Of a stretch of DNA of 38,268 bases, positions 8,799 to 15,953 are shown piece by piece. Each line of letters starts with the position of its first letter. Within the stretch, counting starts at the first letter, position 1. The stretch is taken from IMG/VR virus record IMGVR_UViG_3300025941_000058, positions 1 through 38,268 of that record, one strand, 5' to 3'. The notes beneath the pieces were generated by a model. That model searched no databases. It was not told the DNA's origin and saw only the letters and a program-made list of their open reading frames with translations. Source of the DNA: a virus. The position numbers and the translations under genes were made by a program.

Positions 8799-8827
8799 AG
8801 CGTACCACAAAATATGGGTATTGTAAA
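8799..8827 (-). promoter_or_regulatory. Candidate promoter for the head operon
   Basis: On the minus strand TTTACA (8827-8822), a 17-base spacer, and TACGCT (8804-8799) lie 44 bases before the small terminase ATG. The -10 box is a weak match. Because GA is excluded here, the consensus TTGACA cannot occur. The inverted repeat at 8818-8837 overlaps the -35 box and could be an operator. Confidence 0.35.
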
Positions 8828-8884
8828 GCAGCAATACACCGTATATAGCATTTTAGCGCACCTTATATATGCGTGTATGGCGGT

Positions 8885-8913
8885 TTGCGCTATTGCGTGG
8901 GCTATGGTACACT
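8885..8913 (+). promoter_or_regulatory. Candidate promoter for the replication operon
   Basis: TTGCGC (8885-8890), exactly 17 bases, then TACACT (8908-8913), 60 bases before the helicase ATG at 8973. The same -35 hexamer with the same spacing appears before the gene at 37101 (TTGCGC-17-TATAAT), which supports it as a real sigma-70-type site. Confidence 0.5.
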
Positions 8914-8972
8914 ACACAATACACCTTACAGCAAAGTAAGGCTATACAGCAGCCCAGAAAGGCTCCGAACAA

Positions 8973-10661
8973 ATGCTAGAAAAGCAGTCATCACCAGCTC
9001 CTGCCATATCGCAAGATATTGGCCGCATCATCTTCCTGCCTGAAACAGCGCAGGATTTTCTGTTTTTTATTCCTCGTATCAAAAATCCTACCCTAAAGCT
9101 CCTTGAGGGTAGCATGTGGTTCAAGATCATAAATGCAAAATACGGTGAGTGCTATCGTGCGGCAACCAGCCTAGAAGCTCTGTACTGGCTTCGAGAGAAC
9201 TTAGGTCAGCTATCCTTGGCTGGCGATGTGGCAAGATGGCGCAAGCAAGTTAGTGAAGTAGTTCCCATCAACAAGATAGATGTACTACCCCTCTTCGATT
9301 TCCAGCTTGATGCCGTAGGCTTCCTTCTCGCAAGAAAGCGTTCTATGCTCTCGCTGAGTCCAGGACTCGGCAAGACCCTGTGTAGCATCACAGCTTCCAG
9401 TCTAAGATATACAGAAATCAAACGTGTCTTGGTCGTAGCCCCGCTATCCTTGCTTTATATGTGGAAGTCAGAGCTGGAGAAGTGGGGATTTAGCTTCATA
9501 GACTACAACATAATTATCTATCACGGCAAGAAAGCTAGTCTGGATGAAGTGAAAGACAAGCCACGTCAAATGACTTGGGTAATCACCAATCCTGAGACAG
9601 CTACCAGAGCAATCCCAACGTTGATAGCTAAGAAGTTTGATCTGCTTATACTAGATGAGAGCATCCTGTACAAGAGCCGCAATTCACAGCGCACAAAGGG
9701 AATCAAGCGTCTTTCTAAAGATATCCCTAGAGTGTGGGAATTGACCGGAGCTCCGGCCAACAGAATGATAGATGATATTTGGAGCCAGTTCAACATCCTG
9801 AATCCAAAAGCCTATTCATCCTACTGGCGTTTTGCTCTTGAGTATTGCATGGTGAATCCTACCACTTGGGGCAATCAGGTTATCGCCAACAAGCTAGGCT
9901 CTGAGGAGAAGATCAAGCAACGCTTCCAAGATATATACTTTGCTCGTTCCCAAAGCGAAGTGCTTGATATCCCAGAGTGGCTCTTTACTGAAATCGATAT
10001 CCCCATGACAGCACGGCAAGAAAAAGCCTATCACGATATGGCTATGTTCCTACGCACTACGCTAGATCATGAGGATAGCGATGACAAGCAAATCATCACC
10101 GTCACCAATCATCTATCGAAGGTTGTGCGCCTAATCCAACTTGCCAGCAACCCAGTCTTACTAGATGGGGATCATGAAAGCGGTAAGTGGGATGCGCTCC
10201 CAGAGCTTATGGAAATCTATCCTGGCCCCTGGCTCGTATGGACTAGCTTTACCAGAACAGCCTACTATCTTGCCGAGATGCTTGGTAGGAAAGTAGATCA
10301 ACGTGTAGGGATGATCATCGGGGATACGCCAGCGGAAGATCGCAATACACACATCCAACGATTCCAGGCGGGGCAAGAGAAGATTCTCATCCTTAACATG
10401 CAGACTGGTAGCTTCGGTCACACTCTTACGGCAGCAAGGACAGCATTCTACCCAGAACGGAATTACGATTCCAACTACTCCCAATCCTTATATAGGTTTC
10501 GCCGTATCGGGACTACAGAAAGCCCGAACGTCGTACATATGCGCTCCGTCTACCGTGACGGCAGCCCAACGATAGATCATCTCGTTCACAGCCTGTTGGA
10601 CTACAGATTAGGTATGATCAACAATCTCACAACAGGGATGCTCAGGAGCATACTTAAATGA
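8973..10661 (+). CDS. SNF2-family DEAD-like helicase/ATPase
   Basis: A 562-residue protein, first gene of the rightward operon, with AGAAAGG ten bases before the ATG. It has superfamily 2 motifs in order: the Q-motif-like LFDFQLDAVGFLL, Walker A SPGLGKT (129-135), motif Ia VLVVAPLSLLYMW, the Walker B variant LILDESI (226-231), motif III ELTGAPA, and in the second lobe LVWTSFTRTAYYL, the RIQRFQ-like IQRFQAGQEKILIL, and SQSLYRFRRIGT carrying the arginine fingers (motif VI). The layout matches phage SNF2-like helicases, which remodel or unwind DNA during replication and recombination. The N-terminal 100 residues are not recognised. MWFKII at residue 48 is an alternative start but lacks a good ribosome-binding site. 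Confidence 0.88.
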   Translation: MLEKQSSPAPAISQDIGRIIFLPETAQDFLFFIPRIKNPTLKLLEGSMWFKIINAKYGECYRAATSLEALYWLRENLGQLSLAGDVARWRKQVSEVVPINKIDVLPLFDFQLDAVGFLLARKRSMLSLSPGLGKTLCSITASSLRYTEIKRVLVVAPLSLLYMWKSELEKWGFSFIDYNIIIYHGKKASLDEVKDKPRQMTWVITNPETATRAIPTLIAKKFDLLILDESILYKSRNSQRTKGIKRLSKDIPRVWELTGAPANRMIDDIWSQFNILNPKAYSSYWRFALEYCMVNPTTWGNQVIANKLGSEEKIKQRFQDIYFARSQSEVLDIPEWLFTEIDIPMTARQEKAYHDMAMFLRTTLDHEDSDDKQIITVTNHLSKVVRLIQLASNPVLLDGDHESGKWDALPELMEIYPGPWLVWTSFTRTAYYLAEMLGRKVDQRVGMIIGDTPAEDRNTHIQRFQAGQEKILILNMQTGSFGHTLTAARTAFYPERNYDSNYSQSLYRFRRIGTTESPNVVHMRSVYRDGSPTIDHLVHSLLDYRLGMINNLTTGMLRSILK

Positions 10662-11062
10662 AGATAGACCATCGCGAAGTAGCTAGCTCATCGCAGCTTA
10701 AATTTCCTAAATTCAGCAAAGCCTTCTGCGTGAAGCCTGGATTTAGATACTCTGCTCTGCAGAACTACTGCGATACAATTGAATACATCACAGATGGCTT
10801 CAGCACCAACGTGGAAGACTTGGCTTACCAGATCAGCGAATCCCTTAAAGATTACGATCCAGATAGGGATTGCATCGTACCTACGGGAACGGGCATAGTC
10901 AATATGCTGATTGGCTATTATCTTGCCAGCAAGCATCCTGATAGCTCTGTTGCCGTAGCTTTCTTCCAGCGTGAGGCTATGAAGCACAATCACACAGTTG
11001 TACCAGAAGACTATACCTTCTATCGTTTTTATCCCAACATTATATTAAATCAATGGAGCTAA
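10658..11062 (+). CDS. Unknown protein of the replication operon
   Basis: A 134-residue protein overlapping the helicase stop by four bases (ATGA). I recognise no family. The middle (YDPDRDCIVPTGTGIVNMLIGYYLASKHPDSSVAVAFFQREAMKH) suggests an alpha/beta fold. After the stop, an 84-base gap contains a possible 13-codon reading frame at 11065 with a GGAG site, not listed as a gene. Confidence 0.7.
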   Translation: MKIDHREVASSSQLKFPKFSKAFCVKPGFRYSALQNYCDTIEYITDGFSTNVEDLAYQISESLKDYDPDRDCIVPTGTGIVNMLIGYYLASKHPDSSVAVAFFQREAMKHNHTVVPEDYTFYRFYPNIILNQWS

Positions 11063-11146
11063 TCATGTTAACTGTGAGATCGCCGCCTACAATCTGGCTG
11101 TCGTAATCCAGTCCCGCAATCGTGTAATACCAAAGAGAGATAACAA

Positions 11147-11935
11147 ATGGCAAACGCAGATCCCACAGTGAGGATCGCTAATCCAACTTCAACACCAAAG
11201 GAACCCACATCACCTTTCGGTACGTGGGACGATTCAACGGCACAAGACAAAGGCTGGAAGATTCTAGTCTATGGGGATAGCGGTAGCGGCAAGACATACT
11301 TTGCTGGCACTTTCCCAGATCCTCTGTTCCTTGATCTTGAAGATGGTATGCGATCATTGCTACAGTTGAAACGCAACATCAAGCGATACCCAAAGAATCC
11401 GGCACAGAACATCACATCATTGGATGAGGTGAAAGCCTTCTACCAACTTGTGCGGAACATAAAGCCGGACGCAGCTCCCTTCAAAACTATCGTCATAGAT
11501 AGCTTGAACGAACTACAGATTCTAGTCTTGGAGAACTCTATCAAGACTACGAATACCCAACGCATCTACGATGACCAACCCACGCAAGGGGATTACGGCA
11601 AGCTCGCAAGAGATATGCAAACTCTGGTGCGGTTGTTCATCAAGCTCCCCTACAATATTGTATTCATAGCGGGTGCGAAGGAGCGGGAATTCGCTGAGGA
11701 CAAAATCTTGCCGATGTTCTTAGGCAAGAAGACTGGTCCCGATGTGCGTCGTATCATAGAGCAAGTTGGCTATTGCTATACACGTCAGGCTAATAAAGAA
11801 AAGCCAGCAGAACACGTGATAGCATTTGGTGATAATCCTGGCTTCATAGCTAAAGACAGGACTGGGAAGTTAGCACGTCCAATCAGTAACACCTACGAAG
11901 CAATGATGAACGCTCTCTCACAAGTAAAGGAATAG
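11147..11935 (+). CDS. Sak4-like RecA-fold ATPase
   Basis: A 262-residue P-loop ATPase. Walker A is GDSGSGKT (43-50), followed by FAGTFPDPLFLDLEDGMRSL, the typical second strand of phage nucleotide-binding proteins of the Sak4/AAA_24 type. Walker B is TIVIDSLNEL (114-123). Sak4 proteins are short RecA-like recombinases that anneal single strands with help from a cognate SSB. The next gene is an SSB-like candidate and a resolvase follows, so the three genes fit one recombination pathway. An AGAGAGA site precedes the ATG. Confidence 0.8.
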   Translation: MANADPTVRIANPTSTPKEPTSPFGTWDDSTAQDKGWKILVYGDSGSGKTYFAGTFPDPLFLDLEDGMRSLLQLKRNIKRYPKNPAQNITSLDEVKAFYQLVRNIKPDAAPFKTIVIDSLNELQILVLENSIKTTNTQRIYDDQPTQGDYGKLARDMQTLVRLFIKLPYNIVFIAGAKEREFAEDKILPMFLGKKTGPDVRRIIEQVGYCYTRQANKEKPAEHVIAFGDNPGFIAKDRTGKLARPISNTYEAMMNALSQVKE

Positions 11936-11944
11936 GAATCTACT

Positions 11945-12457
11945 ATGCAAATCTCATTAGATCGTGTTGGCCTTTTAGAGGATGGTATCTACAAAGTTCG
12001 TGTCACAGAAACCGAAGATCGCACAAGTGCGGCGGGTAATCCTTACGTCAATCTCACCTGCGATGTGTTGAATGATATGGACAAGTCTACTGGCACGACT
12101 GTCTGGCACACTTTGACCATGACGCCCAAGAGTAAGTTCATGGTTAGCAAGTTCATGGACGCCATTGGCGCACCTCCTACGGGTTCCATCAATTCACGCA
12201 GCTTGAAGGGCAAAACCTTCTGGGCGCAGATTGGTAAGGATACCTATCAGGGGAAGACCAAAAACGTCATCACCGAGTGCCTCACGCCAGAGCAGGCAAA
12301 ACGGGATGAGGACACCATCAATAATGTCTTCAATACCGCCAGCTTTGAGGATGACGGCCCCGCTGGTAGTCAAGAAGATGACATCTCCGCCTGGGAAACC
12401 GAGGAAGATGATTCCCTAGCCAGCCTCCCCGACGAGATGCAAGAAGAGAAGTTCTAA
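11945..12457 (+). CDS. Single-stranded DNA-binding protein candidate (DUF669-like)
   Basis: A 170-residue protein with a beta-rich N-terminal domain (YKVRVTETEDRTSAAGNPYV, then VWHTLTMTPKSKFMVSKFMD), as in DUF669-type phage ssDNA-binding proteins. The C-terminal 50 residues are strongly acidic and disordered, ending DDDSL...EMQEEKF-like, the classic SSB interaction tail. It lies directly after the Sak4-like gene, a known pairing. It would coat single strands at the fork and recruit partners through the tail. Confidence 0.72.
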   Translation: MQISLDRVGLLEDGIYKVRVTETEDRTSAAGNPYVNLTCDVLNDMDKSTGTTVWHTLTMTPKSKFMVSKFMDAIGAPPTGSINSRSLKGKTFWAQIGKDTYQGKTKNVITECLTPEQAKRDEDTINNVFNTASFEDDGPAGSQEDDISAWETEEDDSLASLPDEMQEEKF

Positions 12458-12474
12458 CCTAATACGGCACACCG

Positions 12475-12501
12475 AGGAGGGGGTAGAAAATACCCCCTCC
12501 T
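12475..12501 (+). terminator. Strong hairpin upstream of the resolvase gene
   Basis: AGGAGGGGGTA (12475-12485), loop GAAAA, TACCCCCTCCT (12491-12501): 11 perfect base pairs. No run of T follows, so it is more likely an attenuator, RNA-stability element or sequestering structure than a full intrinsic terminator. Confidence 0.5.
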
Positions 12502-12518
12502 ATCATATAGGAGATATC

Positions 12519-12920
12519 ATGGAGACCTTACAACCACTGGAATCCCGTATTTTATCATTTGATCCAGGTGAAACTACGGGAATTAGCTTCATACTTAACG
12601 GTGACTTTGTATGGGGGATGGTCAGCAAGCCTATGTTCTTCGGACGTAATTCCTTCTTGCAAGGCTTGATCGTCATGTCACAACCCAACTTGGTGATAGT
12701 AGAGAAGCCACCTCTAGTACCTAAGTTCCCCAACAAGGATCAGATGGCGGTCTACAATCGTCTTGAGAAATTCTTCAGCGTAGCTGGCTTCAAAGTTCTC
12801 ACGCCCAACCCTGGTCAGTGGAAGGGATTGGTAGAGCGCACAGATATAAGCTGCACGCATATCAAAGATGCCGCAGATATGGCAAAAGCAATCTACGCAC
12901 AGAAGGCGGCAACCGCATGA
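12519..12920 (+). CDS. RuvC-like Holliday junction resolvase
   Basis: A 133-residue RNase H-fold protein. Acidic catalytic positions are visible: D15 in ILSFDPGETTGIS, E62 in LVIVEKPP, and D117/D120 in HIKDAADMAKAI. This is the RuvC-type pattern of phage resolvases that cut branched DNA before packaging or during recombination. GGAG lies before the ATG. The stop overlaps the next ATG (ATGA). Confidence 0.78.
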   Translation: METLQPLESRILSFDPGETTGISFILNGDFVWGMVSKPMFFGRNSFLQGLIVMSQPNLVIVEKPPLVPKFPNKDQMAVYNRLEKFFSVAGFKVLTPNPGQWKGLVERTDISCTHIKDAADMAKAIYAQKAATA

Positions 12921-13738
12921 GCGAGCCAGTCATCACTATCATAGGTGGTGGTCTTAGTGCAATCTACTCCTATTTTGGTTGCATAGATGCAGGATATAAG
13001 CCACATGAGATAGAAGTTCTCTTCCCACAGATAGAATCTGTGGTAGGTGCTATCTTCATGTATGAATCTGCTATCCCCTGGCCTCCAACCACCGTTGTGA
13101 GCATTCTCTTCGGGACGTGCGATGGCTACTCTATCAATCAGTGGGGCTATTCACGGGAAACCAGCGTCAATAAACGTTTCGCTGAAGGTGGGTTCCCAGT
13201 AATAGCCGAGAAGCTCTATATGTACGAGGAGATGAAGACTACACTATGGGGGATGATTCCCAACAAGAAACAAGTTCCAGCTCTTCCCCCAGAAACAATA
13301 GACAGCATCAAGAAGACCCGCAAAGCTGTCATCTGTACCTTCTCCAGCAAGAAAACTAAGATTGACTACGAAGATAGCGGGTATCTTACTCGCATACCTA
13401 TCCACATCAATAGACAAACTACAGATAAGCATGTAGTGATCTATAATGGTTTGCCGGAAATCCCCTGGGTGCGGCAAACCACAATTCCAGGAAAGATCTT
13501 CACTGAGTATTCCCTAGACTCGTCACCCAATGCGATATTAGCTGCGGAGGAAGTAAGAGGTAATTTCGGGGGAGAGCTAAAGTGGTCACCAGATCTTGAT
13601 CCAGAGTGTCCACCCTTAACTTGGGACGAGCGCATCGAAGGCAATCTTATACGTGTTGGTAGATTTGCCAGCTTCACACCTGGATACCTCTCCCACATGG
13701 CACAACAAGACACCAGAAAGTTTCTGAGCCAGCTATGA
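12917..13738 (+). CDS. FAD/NAD(P)-binding oxidoreductase-like protein
   Basis: A 273-residue protein starting MSEPVITIIGGGLSAIYSYF, a glycine-rich dinucleotide-binding beta-alpha-beta motif (GGGLSA). A longer frame to 12818 exists, but the ATGA overlap with the resolvase stop fixes the start. The rest matches no enzyme I know. The segment WVRQTTIPGKIFTEYSLDSSP and the C-terminal GNLIRVGRFASFTPGYLSHM, which recall an NTPase-like FAD-dependent 'amine oxidase/NAD(P) reductase' end, suggest a full FAD fold. In this operon it could act on a nucleotide or DNA base, for example next to FAD-dependent ThyX, or reduce a partner. This is inference. Confidence 0.6.
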   Translation: MSEPVITIIGGGLSAIYSYFGCIDAGYKPHEIEVLFPQIESVVGAIFMYESAIPWPPTTVVSILFGTCDGYSINQWGYSRETSVNKRFAEGGFPVIAEKLYMYEEMKTTLWGMIPNKKQVPALPPETIDSIKKTRKAVICTFSSKKTKIDYEDSGYLTRIPIHINRQTTDKHVVIYNGLPEIPWVRQTTIPGKIFTEYSLDSSPNAILAAEEVRGNFGGELKWSPDLDPECPPLTWDERIEGNLIRVGRFASFTPGYLSHMAQQDTRKFLSQL

Positions 13739-14727
13739 CAGAACCCAAACCAACGCTAGAAAGTGTATGGCGAAAACAAGGTGAGTATAACGGCGACATG
13801 ATGGATCAGCGTCCAATGGATAGCGCATCATGGATGACCAACTACATCTTAGGTGCAATCAGCGAGCTAGGCGAGCTACTAGAGCAAACTCGCTGGAAGA
13901 AGCACCGTATACAATCTGTACAACAATACGGCCCCAACGTAGAAGAAGAACTTGCTGATATCACCAAGTACATCTTCAGCATGTGGCAGATAATGAACTT
14001 ATCACCGCAAGATATGTTAAATGCTGTAGATCAAAAAAGCGATATCCTACAGCAGCTTATGTTCCAGGAGACACGCTCACCTCTCATACATAAGCGCATT
14101 ATCATGCTTGATCTAGATGGTGTAGTTGCTGACTTCCGCTTCGGTTTTATGGAGTGGGTTGCCGGAACCAAGTGGAAAGATCTCCTTCATATCAAAGAGG
14201 AACAGATTGGCTTGCATCTAGACATCAACAACGGTTGGGATTACACAGATTACAATCAAGCCAAGCTAGAATTTGAACGGGATGGTGGATACGGCAAGCT
14301 CCCCGTAATCAATCTCATAAAAGATACCGTCAACACATTGCATGACGTGGGTTGGTACGTGATCGTACATACGGCCCGACCACAAGCAATGTTCAAGCGC
14401 ATCTGGGGAGATACGTGGAACTGGCTACAATTCTACAATGTAAAGGCAGATGAGCTATACTTTGGCTACGATGATCGCATCACAATGGCACAGCTCCTAT
14501 CCCAGAACAATAGGGTCATAGCCCTTGAAGATGATCCTACGCTCATCAAGCGTTATCTTGGTTGCAATATCCCTGTTTACATATATCCGCAACCATACAA
14601 CATCACTACCTTCAACGATTACACCCTAGCTCGTAAGATTGATATAGGGAGTGATCACTGGGAAGTATCTGAGAGCATCTACAGCACACTAGAGAGGCAT
14701 CATGTCAAGCAGGGACAAAGAACTTAA
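13735..14727 (+). CDS. MazG/dUTPase-like pyrophosphatase fused to HAD nucleotidase
   Basis: A 330-residue two-domain protein. Residues 1-100 form an all-alpha NTP pyrophosphatase with the metal-binding ExxE...ExxD signature (E44, E47; E71/E72, D75), seen in dimeric dUTPases and MazG. Residues 118-330 form a HAD-fold 5'(3')-deoxyribonucleotidase-like domain: MLDLDGVVADF gives the DxD nucleophile pair (D126, D128), HTARP the motif II Thr, and ALEDDP the motif III acidic residues. The fusion would hydrolyse a (d)NTP to (d)NMP and possibly on to the nucleoside, or police the pool around the ThyX made two genes later. The start overlaps the previous stop (ATGA). The substrate is not known. Confidence 0.8.
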   Translation: MTEPKPTLESVWRKQGEYNGDMMDQRPMDSASWMTNYILGAISELGELLEQTRWKKHRIQSVQQYGPNVEEELADITKYIFSMWQIMNLSPQDMLNAVDQKSDILQQLMFQETRSPLIHKRIIMLDLDGVVADFRFGFMEWVAGTKWKDLLHIKEEQIGLHLDINNGWDYTDYNQAKLEFERDGGYGKLPVINLIKDTVNTLHDVGWYVIVHTARPQAMFKRIWGDTWNWLQFYNVKADELYFGYDDRITMAQLLSQNNRVIALEDDPTLIKRYLGCNIPVYIYPQPYNITTFNDYTLARKIDIGSDHWEVSESIYSTLERHHVKQGQRT

Positions 14728-15052
14728 AGAAGAATATCAAGAGCTGGCGTCTATGGTAGCGGCTATCCCCGCTACCTACCGTCATCAGCAATATATCACC
14801 ATAGTAGAAGAAGCTAAGATCATCTTTGAAGATCGTAACAAGATGTACAAAGATGCGTTTGTAGCTCTAGGACTTATCGGTACAATATCTACACTTATCG
14901 GGGATTGCTTCCGCTTGAAGTTCATGGTGTATGATAGCCCTGATCACGGCAGACAATATAAAGCCCAGATACGAGATAAGCTCCTAGACATCATCAACCA
15001 AGCAATCATATCGATCTTCGTTCTCGATGACGACAACTACACAGGAAGGTAG
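14702..15052 (+). CDS. Small helical protein, possibly Nmad1/DUF1599-like
   Basis: A 116-residue helical protein starting MSSRDKELKEEYQE, with GAGAGG before the ATG, overlapping the preceding gene. The pattern of acidic helices (EEAKIIFEDRNKMYKDAFVALG, and a final DKLLDIINQAIISIFVLDDD) recalls small phage nucleotide-pool proteins of the MazG-like or DUF1599 type, but it is a weak resemblance and no full catalytic signature is seen. Position between the dUTPase fusion and ThyX supports a nucleotide role. Confidence 0.5.
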   Translation: MSSRDKELKEEYQELASMVAAIPATYRHQQYITIVEEAKIIFEDRNKMYKDAFVALGLIGTISTLIGDCFRLKFMVYDSPDHGRQYKAQIRDKLLDIINQAIISIFVLDDDNYTGR

Positions 15053-15056
15053 TATA

Positions 15057-15953
15057 ATGTCCAGCTCCAATATGTCCAAACGTGGTAGTAATGACTTCAA
15101 CGTAGCTCCTGGTCAAGAGGGGCGTACTGATATCGGGTACGAGAATCTAGAAGTAAATGTCATTCTATGGCCTGATGAAGATATCGTAACCAAAGTTCTC
15201 AGTAAAGCCAGCGTCGCTGTGCGAGGCAACATTGTAGGTGATGAGCAAATAGATGAGGCTATGGTTGCCGATATGTTCAAGGGCGGTCTTAATCAAGCTC
15301 TCGAATGGTTCACAGTTGCCTTCGAGGTTTCTGGCGTAAGTCGTGGCGTAACCCACCAACTCGTAAGAACTCGCAAGGCCAGCTTCGCACAGCAATCCCA
15401 GAGATACGCAGACATGGGAACGTTCAATGTTAGAATGCCTATTACGATGCACTCTAATCATCCCTTCTACAGTCTAGATCCAGATAAGTACCCTGGTCTC
15501 TATTCCATGTTTTTCGATCAGGGGAATATAGAAGCCTCGATAGAGGAAGTGTGGAGAGCTTCTATGCAGATAGCTAGAGAAGCCTATAACTTCCTTGCCG
15601 ATAGGGGGCTTCCCATGCAGGATGTTCGCACGGTCACGCCTACGGCGGTAGAAACCTATATCATCTGCGAATACCCTCTTAGCGAGTTCATCAATACATA
15701 CGCTTATCGTGCGTGCAGCATGTTCTATCCCGAGACCGTAGCCCTCTTCCGACTTATGCGTGAAAAGCTACTTGTGAAATGCCCCTGGCTAGAGCCTATC
15801 TTAAAGATCAGTTGTGAGAAGACTAGAGGCGGAATCAATGGCTTGCCGCATCGTTGCACTTATCAGGGATGGGAGAATGTGGAAGGTCAATGTGATTTCC
15901 CCTGGGCATTGGAGGAGAACCGCACTTTCAAAAGCAAGAAAGTAGAGGGCTAA
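15057..15953 (+). CDS. thyX: Flavin-dependent thymidylate synthase ThyX
   Basis: A 298-residue enzyme that makes dTMP from dUMP using FAD, NADPH and methylenetetrahydrofolate. The ThyX signature R-x-R-x7-S is present in RTRKASFAQQSQRY, preceded by VSGVSRGVTHQLV as in the family. Later segments (VRTVTPTAVETYIICEYPLSEFINTYAYRACS, then the C-terminal MREKLLVKCPWLEPIL) match the flavin and nucleotide sites. The start at 15057 is chosen for GGAAGG seven bases upstream. The frame extends 30 bases further up but overlaps the previous stop. Next to the dUTPase fusion it forms a self-contained dTTP supply line. Confidence 0.93.
   Translation: MSSSNMSKRGSNDFNVAPGQEGRTDIGYENLEVNVILWPDEDIVTKVLSKASVAVRGNIVGDEQIDEAMVADMFKGGLNQALEWFTVAFEVSGVSRGVTHQLVRTRKASFAQQSQRYADMGTFNVRMPITMHSNHPFYSLDPDKYPGLYSMFFDQGNIEASIEEVWRASMQIAREAYNFLADRGLPMQDVRTVTPTAVETYIICEYPLSEFINTYAYRACSMFYPETVALFRLMREKLLVKCPWLEPILKISCEKTRGGINGLPHRCTYQGWENVEGQCDFPWALEENRTFKSKKVEG

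Larger units (their letters stand above)
8786..8957. other. GA/TC-free divergent regulatory region
   Basis: The intergenic region between the leftward head operon and the rightward replication operon. After the GA at 8785 and before the GA at 8957 there is no GA or TC on either strand. About 20 would be expected for this length. It holds candidate promoters in both directions and the inverted repeat GTATTG-8-CAATAC (8818-8837), a possible operator. Vocabulary (gcgcacc, gtaccac, caatacacc) is like that of the large island at 24154-28872. Confidence 0.8.

Noticed and set aside
12231-12419. Second frame inside the ssDNA-binding gene
   Set aside because: A shadow frame on the same strand without a ribosome-binding site.
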